Shown piece by piece: positions 51,703 to 64,000 of a stretch of 64,000 bases of DNA (the stretch's first letter is position 1; each line of letters begins with the position of its first letter). This stretch comes from Symsagittifera roscoffensis (Eukaryota > Xenacoelomorpha > Acoela > Convolutidae). The notes beneath the pieces are model-generated. The model had not been told where the DNA came from. It saw only the letters and a program-made list of their open reading frames with translations, and searched no databases. The stretch is taken from the NCBI RefSeq assembly GCF_963678635.1, contig NC_087069.1, forward strand, positions 33,317,090-33,381,089, given 5' to 3'. The position numbers and the translations under genes are program-made.

Positions 51703-52104
51703 TTACTTCTTGTCAGACTTGGGCTGAGACGAAGACTGCTTCTTGGGTAGGAGCACAGCCTGGATGTTTGGCAGCACACCGCCCTGAGCAATGGTCACTC
51801 CGTGGAGCAGCTTGTTCAACTCTTCGTCGTTCCTGATGGCCAACTGCAAGTGTCTGGGGATGATCCTGGACTTCTTGTTGTCTTTGGCAGCGTTGCCAGC
51901 CAGCTCAAGGATCTCAGCAGTCAAGTACTCGAGCACAGCAGCAAGGTAGACTGGGGCTCCAGCACCAACTCGCTCAGCGTAGTTGCCCTTGCGGATGAAT
52001 CGGTGGATTCTTCCAACAGGGAACTGCAGTCCAGCTCGGCTTGATCGGGTCTTGGCCTTGGCTCCAACTTTGCCGCTCTTCGATTTTCCTCCTTTGCCTG
52101 ACAT
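51703..52104 (-). CDS. H2A: Histone H2A (unit 9)
   Basis: Intact, empty H2A site. Stem-loop at 51637-51652. Confidence 0.98.
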   Translation of the reverse strand: MSGKGGKSKSGKVGAKAKTRSSRAGLQFPVGRIHRFIRKGNYAERVGAGAPVYLAAVLEYLTAEILELAGNAAKDNKKSRIIPRHLQLAIRNDEELNKLLHGVTIAQGGVLPNIQAVLLPKKQSSSQPKSDKK

Positions 52105-52417
52105 CGTGTTGTAGTTGTAGCTGTTGTGGTAGAAGTTGTAGATTGACGATTGACTTTACCCGCAATTTGGCTCCCTGTCTTAGGGTAGTAAGTTCAAATC
52201 GGCCACCAAGATGGGAGAGCCAATCAGAATCCAGCTAGCATTTTAAGTTATTTTAGATATGCTGAAAGCTCTACACTAACTAGCTGAGCTTGTTAAGAGC
52301 TCTAGCAGAGCTCGTTAGAGCTCTAGTAGAGCTTGACTTAAGAACTGAGATAGTTGGTGGCCTTTAAAAAGGCCGGTTTGGTGCTGCAGCTAGGAGAGCA
52401 GCTGGCTAAGAAGCTTC

Positions 52418-52795
<378 letters not shown>

Positions 52796-53459
52796 CTAGG
52801 TATCTATCAATTTCCGACCGACTTCTCTGCTCTCTGATTGGCCCTCATACCAACAGCCAATGAGAGAGCAGATAATAAAAAGTAAAAAAAGTTAGGCACG
52901 TAAAGGAGCAATTGAAAAAAAAATTTTGAGCTCCCACAAGAACTTCTACCTCAAACTGGTCAGTCCACAGAGCTTATCAGAGCTATGTGATTTAAATCAA
53001 GCTCGTAGGAGCTCGCTTGAGGTCTGTGAGATAGCTTGCCGAGCTCTGAGAGCTCGAACTTGAAAATAGTTAGGCTACGTACGGGAGCAATTGAAAAAAT
53101 TTTGAGCTCACACAAGGTGTACTAGCTTAAACTGGTCAGTCCACAGAGCTTATTCGAGCTCTGTGATTTAAATCAAGCTCATACAAGCTTGCCTGAGCTC
53201 TATGAGGTAGCTTGCCAAGCTCTGAGAGCTCGAAGCTCAAAAAAGTTAGGCTACGTACGGGAGCAATTGAACAGCTAGCTCGAGCTCATTTTCCAGCTGC
53301 GTCACCCCAATGAGGGGGAAGCAGAGCTCAACCTATACCAGCTTGAGCTTGCTCTGGTCGAAGTTAGCTTGAGCTAAGCTCACTGTGAAGAAATATAGAA
53401 CTGATAGTTGGGTGGCCTTTAAAAAGGCCGGTTTGGTTGGTGTGGAGTACACCTAGAGC

Positions 53460-53876
<417 letters not shown>

Positions 53877-54655
53877 TCAGTTGAGTGTAGCTGAGTTGTA
53901 GATGTAGAAGTAGATTTTGGGTGTTGAATTTTGGACAAATCCGTGAGGTAACCAAGATATTCAGATCTCCAGAAGCCTTGAGAGCGCTCGACGTATAAAA
54001 AAATAGTTAGGCACGTAAAAGAGCAATAGAAGGAGAGCTCTGGTGAGTCGTTACTTATATATATTAAGGAGCATTTTCAACTATATATAGTAAAGTATGT
54101 GAAGTGCAGACTATTTATACTTGGATTGGAGGTTACCCGCCAAAAGCGGCATAGGTGATTGGCCCGTGTCTGAGTGATAGCGGAAGCTCAAATTAAGCTC
54201 GAATCTGATTGGCTGAGAAGTGAAAACTTGAAAATTTGGTGTTTCTGCCTCTAGAATTGACCCAAAGCTAACTTCAGCCAGCTAAAAGCTCACTTCAGCT
54301 TAAGCTAGCTGAATTGGACTTGTTAGCTAGCTTTGTAAGCCTAAACTTAGCTATTTCGAGCTGTAAGTTGGAGAGCAAAATGAAGCTCAAATCTGATTGG
54401 CTGAGACGTGAAAGCTTAAAATTTAGTAGTTTTTTAGCTCTAAAGTTGGTCTGGAGCTGATTTAAGCAAGTTACAAGCTCAGTTGAGCTTAGTAGCTCAA
54501 ATTAGACGCTCAAAGCTAGCTGTTGAGAGCTCGAAATTGCATACAAGCCAATTTGAGCTTGCTAGCTAGAGTACAAAGAGAACTATGCTTTTTGGTGGCC
54601 TTTAAAAAGGCCGGTTTGGTGTTGCTCAGAGCAACTAGTTGTAGAAGCTGATCGT

Positions 54656-55024
54656 CTACTTGGAGCTGGTGTACTTGGTGACGGCCTTGGTTCCCTCACT
54701 GACAGCATGCTTGGCCAGCTCTCCGGGCAACAGCAGTCTGACTGCGGTTTGGATCTCCCGGCTAGAGATGGTTGATCGCTTGTTGTAGTGGGCCAGTTTT
54801 GAAGCTTCACCGGCGATTCTCTCGAAGATGTCGTTCACGAAGCTGTTCATGATCGACATAGCCTTGGATGAGATGCCGGTGTCAGGGTGGACCTGCTTCA
54901 GCACCTTGTAGATGTAGAGAGAGTAGGTCTCTCGCCTCTTCTTCTTCTTTTTCTTGTCTCCAGTGGGCTTCTTCTGGGCTTTGCCTGCCTTCTTGACTGC
55001 CTTTCCGCTGACTTTGGGTGCCAT
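54656..55024 (-). CDS. H2B: Histone H2B (unit 9), promoter displaced by copy 5
   Basis: ORF intact; a 506-bp element fragment separates the leader from the promoter. Being short, this insertion is the one most likely to permit expression with a lengthened leader. Stem-loop at 54597-54612. Confidence 0.97.
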   Translation of the reverse strand: MAPKVSGKAVKKAGKAQKKPTGDKKKKKKRRETYSLYIYKVLKQVHPDTGISSKAMSIMNSFVNDIFERIAGEASKLAHYNKRSTISSREIQTAVRLLLPGELAKHAVSEGTKAVTKYTSSK

Positions 55025-55044
55025 TGTAGAGTTGTAGTTGTGGT

Positions 55045-55065
55045 GTTGTCGAGTTGTAGAAGCAG
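55045..55065. repeat. Target-site duplication of copy 5 (21 bp)
   Basis: The 21 bp at 55045-55065 (GTTGTCGAG to GAAGCAG) recur at 55572-55592; GGT microhomology at the 5' junction could extend it to 24. Confidence 0.9.
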
Positions 55066-55571
55066 TGTAAGTATGTGTTGGTCTGTGACCAGTTAAGCTT
55101 CTGAAGCAGACCTGCTGCTCTTTAAGCTGTTAACTTCCGGGTGTTGTTCATCTTGCGGAAAGTTGTTGTTGGAAAATTGCTTGTATTGGTGTGAGTCTGT
55201 GTCTGTTGATTGTTGTAGAGTGTCGTTTGATGTTGTTCATCTTGCGGAAAGGTGTTGTTGGAAAATTGCTTGTATTGGTGTGAGTCTGTGTGCGTATGTG
55301 TCTGTTGATTGTTGTAGAGTGTCTCGGATTAGTTCTTGTATCTTGGGGTTTGTCTGTGAAGCTCTTTTGAGGTAATTTGAGTTTAGTCTTGTTAGTTCAT
55401 CTTGAATCGTCTTCATCCTGGTGATTTTATGTACTTCCTCTGTTGGTGTTAGTATTGGTAGATGGTAGGCTATTTTTAGTGCTCTGTTCTGCAATCTTTG
55501 TAAGTGACTTGTTGATGCGTTTGCCCACGAAGGTGATGCGTATGTGAATCCTGGTAGAATTGTTGATTGGT
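55066..55571 (-). mobile_element. Non-LTR retrotransposon, copy 5 (506-bp 3' fragment)
   Basis: Strongly 5'-truncated copy carrying only the ORF2 C-terminus (about 110 codons, stop at 55237) and the 3' UTR. Same 3' junction as copies 2 and 6, but its own 5' end and target duplication, so an independent insertion. Confidence 0.94.
55237..55571 (-). pseudogene. ORF2 C-terminal fragment (copy 5)
   Basis: About 110 terminal residues of ORF2, downstream of the RT domain, with no start. Confidence 0.88.
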
Positions 55572-55871
55572 GTTGTCGAGTTGTAGAAGCAGCAAAAAGC
55601 GAAGCTAACTTAAAAAACTGTGTTCAAATCGAGCTCGAAGAATGCTCAATTCTGATTGGCTCTCAGCTCCAAGCTTATTTTGGCTTCAATTTTTAATTTC
55701 TACGTCACTTTGAGGCTATTTAGGATTGCTAGGATGTCTCAGCTTACTGTTTGTATTCCAGTTAAGCTTGCTGGGCTTGATAGAAGATAGAACTAGTAGA
55801 TTGGTGGCCTTTAAAAAGGCCGGTTTGGTGTTGAAGCTTGAAAGCTAGCAACTGGTTGAGGTAGAAGCTCT

Positions 55872-56273
55872 TTACTTCTTGTCAGACTTGGGCTGAGACG
55901 AAGACTGCTTCTTGGGTAGGAGCACAGCCTGGATGTTTGGCAGCACACCGCCCTGAGCAATGGTCACTCCGTGGAGCAGCTTGTTCAACTCTTCGTCGTT
56001 CCTGATGGCCAACTGCAAGTGTCTGGGGATGATCCTGGACTTCTTGTTGTCTTTGGCAGCGTTGCCAGCCAGCTCAAGGATCTCAGCAGTCAAGTACTCG
56101 AGCACAGCAGCAAGGTAGACTGGGGCTCCAGCACCAACTCGCTCAGCGTAGTTGCCCTTGCGGATGAATCGGTGGATTCTTCCAACAGGGAACTGCAGTC
56201 CAGCTCGGCTTGATCGGGTCTTGGCCTTGGCTCCAACTTTGCCGCTCTTCGATTTTCCTCCTTTGCCTGACAT
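55872..56273 (-). CDS. H2A: Histone H2A (unit 10)
   Basis: Intact. Stem-loop at 55806-55821. Confidence 0.98.
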   Translation of the reverse strand: MSGKGGKSKSGKVGAKAKTRSSRAGLQFPVGRIHRFIRKGNYAERVGAGAPVYLAAVLEYLTAEILELAGNAAKDNKKSRIIPRHLQLAIRNDEELNKLLHGVTIAQGGVLPNIQAVLLPKKQSSSQPKSDKK

Positions 56274-56586
56274 CGTGTTGTAGTTGTAGCTGTTGTGGTA
56301 GAAGTTGTAGATTGACGATTGACTTTACCCGCAATTTGGCTCCCTGTCTTAGGGTAGTAAGTTCAAATCGGCCACCAAGATGGGAGAGCCAATCAGAATC
56401 CAGCTAGCATTTTAAGTTATTTTAGATATGCTGAAAGCTCTACACTAACTAGCTGAGCTTGTTAAGAGCTCTAGCAGAGCTCGTTAGAGCTCTAGTAGAG
56501 CTTGACTTAAGAACTGAGATAGTTGGTGGCCTTTAAAAAGGCCGGTTTGCTGCTGCAGCTAGGAGAGCAGCTGGCTAAGAAGCTTC

Positions 56587-56964
<378 letters not shown>

Positions 56965-57628
56965 CTAGGTATCTATCAATTTCCGACCGACTTCTCTGCT
57001 CTCTGATTGGCCCTCATACCAACAGCCAATGAGAGAGCAGATAATAAAAAGTAAAAAAAGTTAGGCACGTAAAGGAGCAATTGAAAAAAAAATTTTGAGC
57101 TCCCACAAGAACTTCTACCTCAAACTGGTCAGTCCACAGAGCTTATCAGAGCTATGTGATTTAAATCAAGCTCGTAGGAGCTCGCTTGAGGTCTGTGAGA
57201 TAGCTTGCCGAGCTCTGAGAGCTCGAACTTGAAAATAGTTAGGCTACGTACGGGAGCAATTGAAAAAATTTTGAGCTCACACAAGGTGTACTAGCTTAAA
57301 CTGGTCAGTCCACAGAGCTTATTCGAGCTCTGTGATTTAAATCAAGCTCATACAAGCTTGCCTGAGCTCTATGAGGTAGCTTGCCAAGCTCTGAGAGCTC
57401 GAAGCTCAAAAAAGTTAGGCTACGTACGGGAGCAATTGAACAGCTAGCTCGAGCTCATTTTCCAGCTGCGTCACCCCAATGAGGGGGAAGCAGAGCTCAA
57501 CCTATACCAGCTTGAGCTTGCTCTGGTCGAAGTTAGCTTGAGCTAAGCTCACTGTGAAGAAATATAGAACTGATAGTTGGGTGGCCTTTAAAAAGGCCGG
57601 TTTGGTTGGTGTGGAGTACACCTAGAGC

Positions 57629-58045
<417 letters not shown>

Positions 58046-58824
58046 TCAGTTGAGTGTAGCTGAGTTGTAGATGTAGAAGTAGATTTTGGGTGTTGAATTT
58101 TGGACAAATCCGTGAGGTAACCAAGATATTCAGATCTCCAGAAGCCTTGAGAGCGCTCGACGTATAAAAAAATAGTTAGGCACGTAAAAGAGCAATAGAA
58201 GGAGAGCTCTGGTGAGTCGTTACTTATATATATTAAGGAGCATTTTCAACTATATATAGTAAAGTATGTGAAGTGCAGACTATTTATACTTGGATTGGAG
58301 GTTACCCGCCAAAAGCGGCATAGGTGATTGGCCCGTGTCTGAGTGATAGCGGAAGCTCAAACTAAGCTCGAATCTGATTGGCTGAGAAGTGAAAACTTGA
58401 AAATTTGGTGTTTCTGCCTCTAGAATTGACCCAAAGCTAACTTCAGCCAGCTAAAAGCTCACTTCAGCTTAAGCTAGCTGAATTGGACTTGTTAGCTAGC
58501 TTTGTAAGCCTAAACTTAGCTATTTCGAGCTGTAAGTTGGAGAGCAAAATGAAGCTCAAATCTGATTGGCTGAGACGTGAAAGCTTAAAATTTAGCAGTT
58601 TTTTAGCTCTAAAGTTGGTCTGGAGCTGATTTAAGCAAGTTACAAGCTCAGTTGAGCTTAGTAGCTCAAATTAGACGCTCAAAGCTAGCTGTTGAGAGCT
58701 CGAAATTGCATACAAGCCAATTTGAGCTTGCTAGCTAGAGTACAAAGAGAACTATGCTTTTTGGTGGCCTTTAAAAAGGCCGGTTTGGTGTTGCTCAGAG
58801 CAACTAGTTGTAGAAGCTGATCGT

Positions 58825-59193
58825 CTACTTGGAGCTGGTGTACTTGGTGACGGCCTTGGTTCCCTCACTGACAGCATGCTTGGCCAGCTCTCCGGGCAAC
58901 AGCAGTCTGACTGCGGTTTGGATCTCCCGGCTAGAGATGGTTGATCGCTTGTTGTAGTGGGCCAGTTTTGAAGCTTCACCGGCGATTCTCTCGAAGATGT
59001 CGTTCACGAAGCTGTTCATGATCGACATAGCCTTGGATGAGATGCCGGTGTCAGGGTGGACCTGCTTCAGCACCTTGTAGATGTAGAGAGAGTAGGTCTC
59101 TCGCCTCTTCTTCTTCTTTTTCTTGTCTCCAGTGGGCTTCTTCTGGGCTTTGCCTGCCTTCTTGACTGCCTTTCCGCTGACTTTGGGTGCCAT
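58825..59193 (-). CDS. H2B: Histone H2B (unit 10)
   Basis: Intact with an empty target site. Stem-loop at 58766-58781. Confidence 0.98.
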   Translation of the reverse strand: MAPKVSGKAVKKAGKAQKKPTGDKKKKKKRRETYSLYIYKVLKQVHPDTGISSKAMSIMNSFVNDIFERIAGEASKLAHYNKRSTISSREIQTAVRLLLPGELAKHAVSEGTKAVTKYTSSK

Positions 59194-59513
59194 TGTAGAG
59201 TTGTAGTTGTGGTGTTGTCGAGTTGTAGAAGCAGCAAAAAGCGAAGCTAACTTAAAAAACTGTGTTCAAATCGAGCTCGAAGAATGCTCAATTCTGATTG
59301 GCTCTCAGCTCCAAGCTTATTTTGGCTTCAATTTTTAATTTCTACGTCACTTTGAGGCTATTTAGGATTGCTAGGATGTCTCAGCTTACTGTTTGTATTC
59401 CAGTTAAGCTTGCTGGGCTTGATAGAAGATAGAACTAGTAGATTGGTGGCCTTTAAAAAGGCCGGTTTGGTGTTGAAGCTTGAAAGCTAGCAACTGGTTG
59501 AGGTAGAAGCTCT

Positions 59514-59915
59514 TTACTTCTTGTCAGACTTGGGCTGAGACGAAGACTGCTTCTTGGGTAGGAGCACAGCCTGGATGTTTGGCAGCACACCGCCCTGAGC
59601 AATGGTCACTCCGTGGAGCAGCTTGTTCAACTCTTCGTCGTTCCTGATGGCCAACTGCAAGTGTCTGGGGATGATCCTGGACTTCTTGTTGTCTTTGGCA
59701 GCGTTGCCAGCCAGCTCAAGGATCTCAGCAGTCAAGTACTCGAGCACAGCAGCAAGGTAGACTGGGGCTCCAGCACCAACTCGCTCAGCGTAGTTGCCCT
59801 TGCGGATGAATCGGTGGATTCTTCCAACAGGGAACTGCAGTCCAGCTCGGCTTGATCGGGTCTTGGCCTTGGCTCCAACTTTGCCGCTCTTCGATTTTCC
59901 TCCTTTGCCTGACAT
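59514..59915 (-). CDS. H2A: Histone H2A (unit 11)
   Basis: Intact. Stem-loop at 59448-59463. Confidence 0.98.
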   Translation of the reverse strand: MSGKGGKSKSGKVGAKAKTRSSRAGLQFPVGRIHRFIRKGNYAERVGAGAPVYLAAVLEYLTAEILELAGNAAKDNKKSRIIPRHLQLAIRNDEELNKLLHGVTIAQGGVLPNIQAVLLPKKQSSSQPKSDKK

Positions 59916-60228
59916 CGTGTTGTAGTTGTAGCTGTTGTGGTAGAAGTTGTAGATTGACGATTGACTTTACCCGCAATTTGGCTCCCTGTCTTAGGGTAGT
60001 AAGTTCAAATCGGCCACCAAGATGGGAGAGCCAATCAGAATCCAGCTAGCATTTTAAGTTATTTTAGATATGCTGAAAGCTCTACACTAACTAGCTGAGC
60101 TTGTTAAGAGCTCTAGCAGAGCTCGTTAGAGCTCTAGTAGAGCTTGACTTAAGAACTGAGATAGTTGGTGGCCTTTAAAAAGGCCGGTTTGGTGCTGCAG
60201 CTAGGAGAGCAGCTGGCTAAGAAGCTTC

Positions 60229-60606
<378 letters not shown>

Positions 60607-61270
60607 CTAGGTATCTATCAATTTCCGACCGACTTCTCTGCTCTCTGATTGGCCCTCATACCAACAGCCAATGAGAGAGCAGATAATAAAAAGTAAAAAA
60701 AGTTAGGCACGTAAAGGAGCAATTGAAAAAAAAATTTTGAGCTCCCACAAGAACTTCTACCTCAAACTGGTCAGTCCACAGAGCTTATCAGAGCTATGTG
60801 ATTTAAATCAAGCTCGTAGGAGCTCGCTTGAGGTCTGTGAGATAGCTTGCCGAGCTCTGAGAGCTCGAACTTGAAAATAGTTAGGCTACGTACGGGAGCA
60901 ATTGAAAAAATTTTGAGCTCACACAAGGTGTACTAGCTTAAACTGGTCAGTCCACAGAGCTTATTCGAGCTCTGTGATTTAAATCAAGCTCATACAAGCT
61001 TGCCTGAGCTCTATGAGGTAGCTTGCCAAGCTCTGAGAGCTCGAAGCTCAAAAAAGTTAGGCTACGTACGGGAGCAATTGAACAGCTAGCTCGAGCTCAT
61101 TTTCCAGCTGCGTCACCCCAATGAGGGGGAAGCAGAGCTCAACCTATACCAGCTTGAGCTTGCTCTGGTCGAAGTTAGCTTGAGCTAAGCTCACTGTGAA
61201 GAAATATAGAACTGATAGTTGGGTGGCCTTTAAAAAGGCCGGTTTGGTTGGTGTGGAGTACACCTAGAGC

Positions 61271-61687
<417 letters not shown>

Positions 61688-62466
61688 TCAGTTGAGTGTA
61701 GCTGAGTTGTAGATGTAGAAGTAGATTTTGGGTGTTGAATTTTGGACAAATCCGTGAGGTAACCAAGATATTCAGATCTCCAGAAGCCTTGAGAGCGCTC
61801 GACGTATAAAAAAATAGTTAGGCACGTAAAAGAGCAATAGAAGGAGAGCTCTGGTGAGTCGTTACTTATATATATTAAGGAGCATTTTCAACTATATATA
61901 GTAAAGTATGTGAAGTGCAGACTATTTATACTTGGATTGGAGGTTACCCGCCAAAAGCGGCATAGGTGATTGGCCCGTGTCTGAGTGATAGCGGAAGCTC
62001 AAACTAAGCTCGAATCTGATTGGCTGAGAAGTGAAAACTTGAAAATTTGGTGTTTCTGCCTCTAGAATTGACCCAAAGCTAACTTCAGCCAGCTAAAAGC
62101 TCACTTCAGCTTAAGCTAGCTGAATTGGACTTGTTAGCTAGCTTTGTAAGCCTAAACTTAGCTATTTCGAGCTGTAAGTTGGAGAGCAAAATGAAGCTCA
62201 AATCTGATTGGCTGAGACGTGAAAGCTTAAAATTTAGCAGTTTTTTAGCTCTAAAGTTGGTCTGGAGCTGATTTAAGCAAGTTACAAGCTCAGTTGAGCT
62301 TAGTAGCTCAAATTAGACGCTCAAAGCTAGCTGTTGAGAGCTCGAAATTGCATACAAGCCAATTTGAGCTTGCTAGCTAGAGTACAAAGAGAACTATGCT
62401 TTTTGGTGGCCTTTAAAAAGGCCGGTTTGGTGTTGCTCAGAGCAACTAGTTGTAGAAGCTGATCGT

Positions 62467-62835
62467 CTACTTGGAGCTGGTGTACTTGGTGACGGCCTTG
62501 GTTCCCTCACTGACAGCATGCTTGGCCAGCTCTCCGGGCAACAGCAGTCTGACTGCGGTTTGGATCTCCCGGCTAGAGATGGTTGATCGCTTGTTGTAGT
62601 GGGCCAGTTTTGAAGCTTCACCGGCGATTCTCTCGAAGATGTCGTTCACGAAGCTGTTCATGATCGACATAGCCTTGGATGAGATGCCGGTGTCAGGGTG
62701 GACCTGCTTCAGCACCTTGTAGATGTAGAGAGAGTAGGTCTCTCGCCTCTTCTTCTTCTTTTTCTTGTCTCCAGTGGGCTTCTTCTGGGCTTTGCCTGCC
62801 TTCTTGACTGCCTTTCCGCTGACTTTGGGTGCCAT
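62467..62835 (-). CDS. H2B: Histone H2B (unit 11), promoter displaced by copy 6
   Basis: ORF intact; 41 bp of leader remain before the element. Stem-loop at 62408-62423. Confidence 0.97.
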   Translation of the reverse strand: MAPKVSGKAVKKAGKAQKKPTGDKKKKKKRRETYSLYIYKVLKQVHPDTGISSKAMSIMNSFVNDIFERIAGEASKLAHYNKRSTISSREIQTAVRLLLPGELAKHAVSEGTKAVTKYTSSK

Positions 62836-62876
62836 TGTAGAGTTGTAGTTGTGGTGTTGTCGAGTTGTAGAAGCAG

Positions 62877-64000
62877 AGTAAGTATGTGTTGGTCTGTGAC
62901 CAGTTAAGCTTCTGAAGCAGACCTGCTGCTCTTTAAGCTGTTAACTTCCGGGTGTTGTTCATCTTGCGGAAAGTTGTTGTTGGAAAATTGCTTGTATTGG
63001 TGTGAGTCTGTGTCTGTTGATTGTTGTAGAGTGTCGTTTGATGTTGTTCATCTTGCGGAAAGGTGTTGTTGGAAAATTGCTTGTATTGGTGTGAGTCTGT
63101 GTGCGTATGTGTCTGTTGATTGTTGTAGAGTGTCTCGGATTAGTTCTTGTATCTTGGGGTTTGTCTGTGAAGCTCTTTTGAGGTAATTTGAGTTTAGTCT
63201 TGTTAGTTCATCTTGAATCGTCTTCATCCTGGTGATTTTATGTACTTCCTCTGTTGGTGTTAGTATTGGTAGATGGTAGGCTATTTTTAGTGCTCTGTTC
63301 TGCAATCTTTGTAAGTGACTTGTTGATGCGTTTGCCCACGAAGGTGATGCGTATGTGAATCCTGGTAGAATTGTTGATTGGTACAAAAACTTTAAGACTT
63401 TGGATTTGATGCCTTTGGCTCGTAGTACTAGTAGAAAATTGATTTTCCTTGTCGATTTGTCTTCAATTCTTTGTAGATAGTCTTTCCATGTCAGGTTGTT
63501 ATTTAGGGTAACTCCAAGAAATTTAGTGGTTGTTGATGGTTCGATCTCTTCGTTCTGTAGCATTAATTTGCAGTCATTCTTCTTGCGTCTTGTAAAAAGT
63601 ACAAAGTTTGTCTTCTCCGGGTTCACGTCTATCTTCCATTTCTGGCACCATGCTTCAAGTTTGTTTAGGCCACCTTGTAGTCTGTGTGTTGCATTCTTGC
63701 TTGTGTTTGAACTTGTGTAAATTGCTATGTCGTCGGCATATTGTGATATTGTTGTTAGACCTGCTTCTGGTTTGCTTACATAGATGTTGAAAAGGATTGG
63801 ACTGATTACACTTCCTTGTGGTACTCCTGCACTGGGTGTGAAACTTTCGGCTTTGGCTTGGTGGTATACTACTGTTAACTGTCGGTCTGTCAGAAAACTC
63901 TTGGTCCATTTTACAATCCACTTCGGACAGTTGATCTCTAGTAGTCTGTAGTATAAGCCTTCGTGCCAGACAGAGTCAAAGGCTCGTTGCACGTCTAGAA
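62877..64000 (-). mobile_element. Non-LTR retrotransposon, copy 6 (cut by window end)
   Basis: Same H2B junction. The first element bases read AGTAAG after AGAAGCAG, where copies 2 and 5 have TGTAAG, a slightly different 3' junction. The 5' end lies outside the window. Confidence 0.94.
63048..64000 (-). CDS. ORF2 C-terminal part (copy 6, runs off the window)
   Basis: Open through the RT core (FDSVWHEG, PQGSVISP and YADD) to the stop at 63048. The visible residues match copies 3 and 4. The N-terminus is beyond the edge. Confidence 0.9.
   Translation of the reverse strand, partial: LDVQRAFDSVWHEGLYYRLLEINCPKWIVKWTKSFLTDRQLTVVYHQAKAESFTPSAGVPQGSVISPILFNIYVSKPEAGLTTISQYADDIAIYTSSNTSKNATHRLQGGLNKLEAWCQKWKIDVNPEKTNFVLFTRRKKNDCKLMLQNEEIEPSTTTKFLGVTLNNNLTWKDYLQRIEDKSTRKINFLLVLRAKGIKSKVLKFLYQSTILPGFTYASPSWANASTSHLQRLQNRALKIAYHLPILTPTEEVHKITRMKTIQDELTRLNSNYLKRASQTNPKIQELIRDTLQQSTDTYAHRLTPIQAIFQQHLSAR

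Overview
The window is eukaryotic, from an invertebrate metazoan, and most of it (about 7.8-64 kb) is a tandem array of core histone genes invaded by one family of non-LTR retrotransposon. Evidence for a metazoan is the intronless histone genes, each followed by the 3' stem-loop of replication-dependent histone mRNAs, the animal-type H2B, and a Jockey-like retroelement. An arthropod is plausible, but the sequence does not settle the phylum, and H4 is unusually divergent.

Layout. Positions 9-6551 hold a decayed LTR retrotransposon (two ~2-kb LTRs, TGT...ACA ends, 5-bp target duplication) that keeps gag, zinc-knuckle and protease remnants but no RT or integrase. Positions 6552-7837 are AT-rich DNA in which I see no gene. 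From 7838 to the end run 11 histone units, all on the minus strand, ordered left to right H2A-H4-H3-H2B (transcriptional order H2A>H2B>H3>H4), with a basic period of 3642-3643 bp and no H1. The unit at the array edge has decayed H2A and H4 copies; one internal H4 (unit 5) is broken by an 8-bp deletion. The others encode identical proteins within each family. Units 1-3 form one sequence subtype and units 4-11 another.

Mobile element. Six copies of a two-ORF non-LTR element (ORF1 with three CCHC knuckles; ORF2 with an APE-type endonuclease and a YADD reverse transcriptase) lie in the array, all in the same orientation as the histone genes. Five sit at the same point about 40 bp upstream of H2B start codons and one lies about 57 bp upstream of an H2A start codon. 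Different 5' truncation points and different target-duplication lengths show that several are independent insertions. In both genes the insertion point is exactly 30 bp downstream of a shared 10-mer, CGATTTGAAC, and is followed by GCAA on the plus strand. This suggests an element specialised for the transcription-start region of H2A and H2B genes, in which the histone promoter would drive the element and the element would read into the histone ORF. This is the strongest candidate for an undescribed system here.

Regulation. All four histone genes share a 16-nt 3' stem-loop (GGCCTTTTTAAAGGCC in the mRNA sense), a conserved AGTTCT 11-12 nt after the stem (a candidate U7-pairing element), inverted CCAAT boxes upstream, and 5' leaders rich in CTACAAC. 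A 200-N gap (18658-18857) hides the start of one H2B and probably about 2.2 kb of element.
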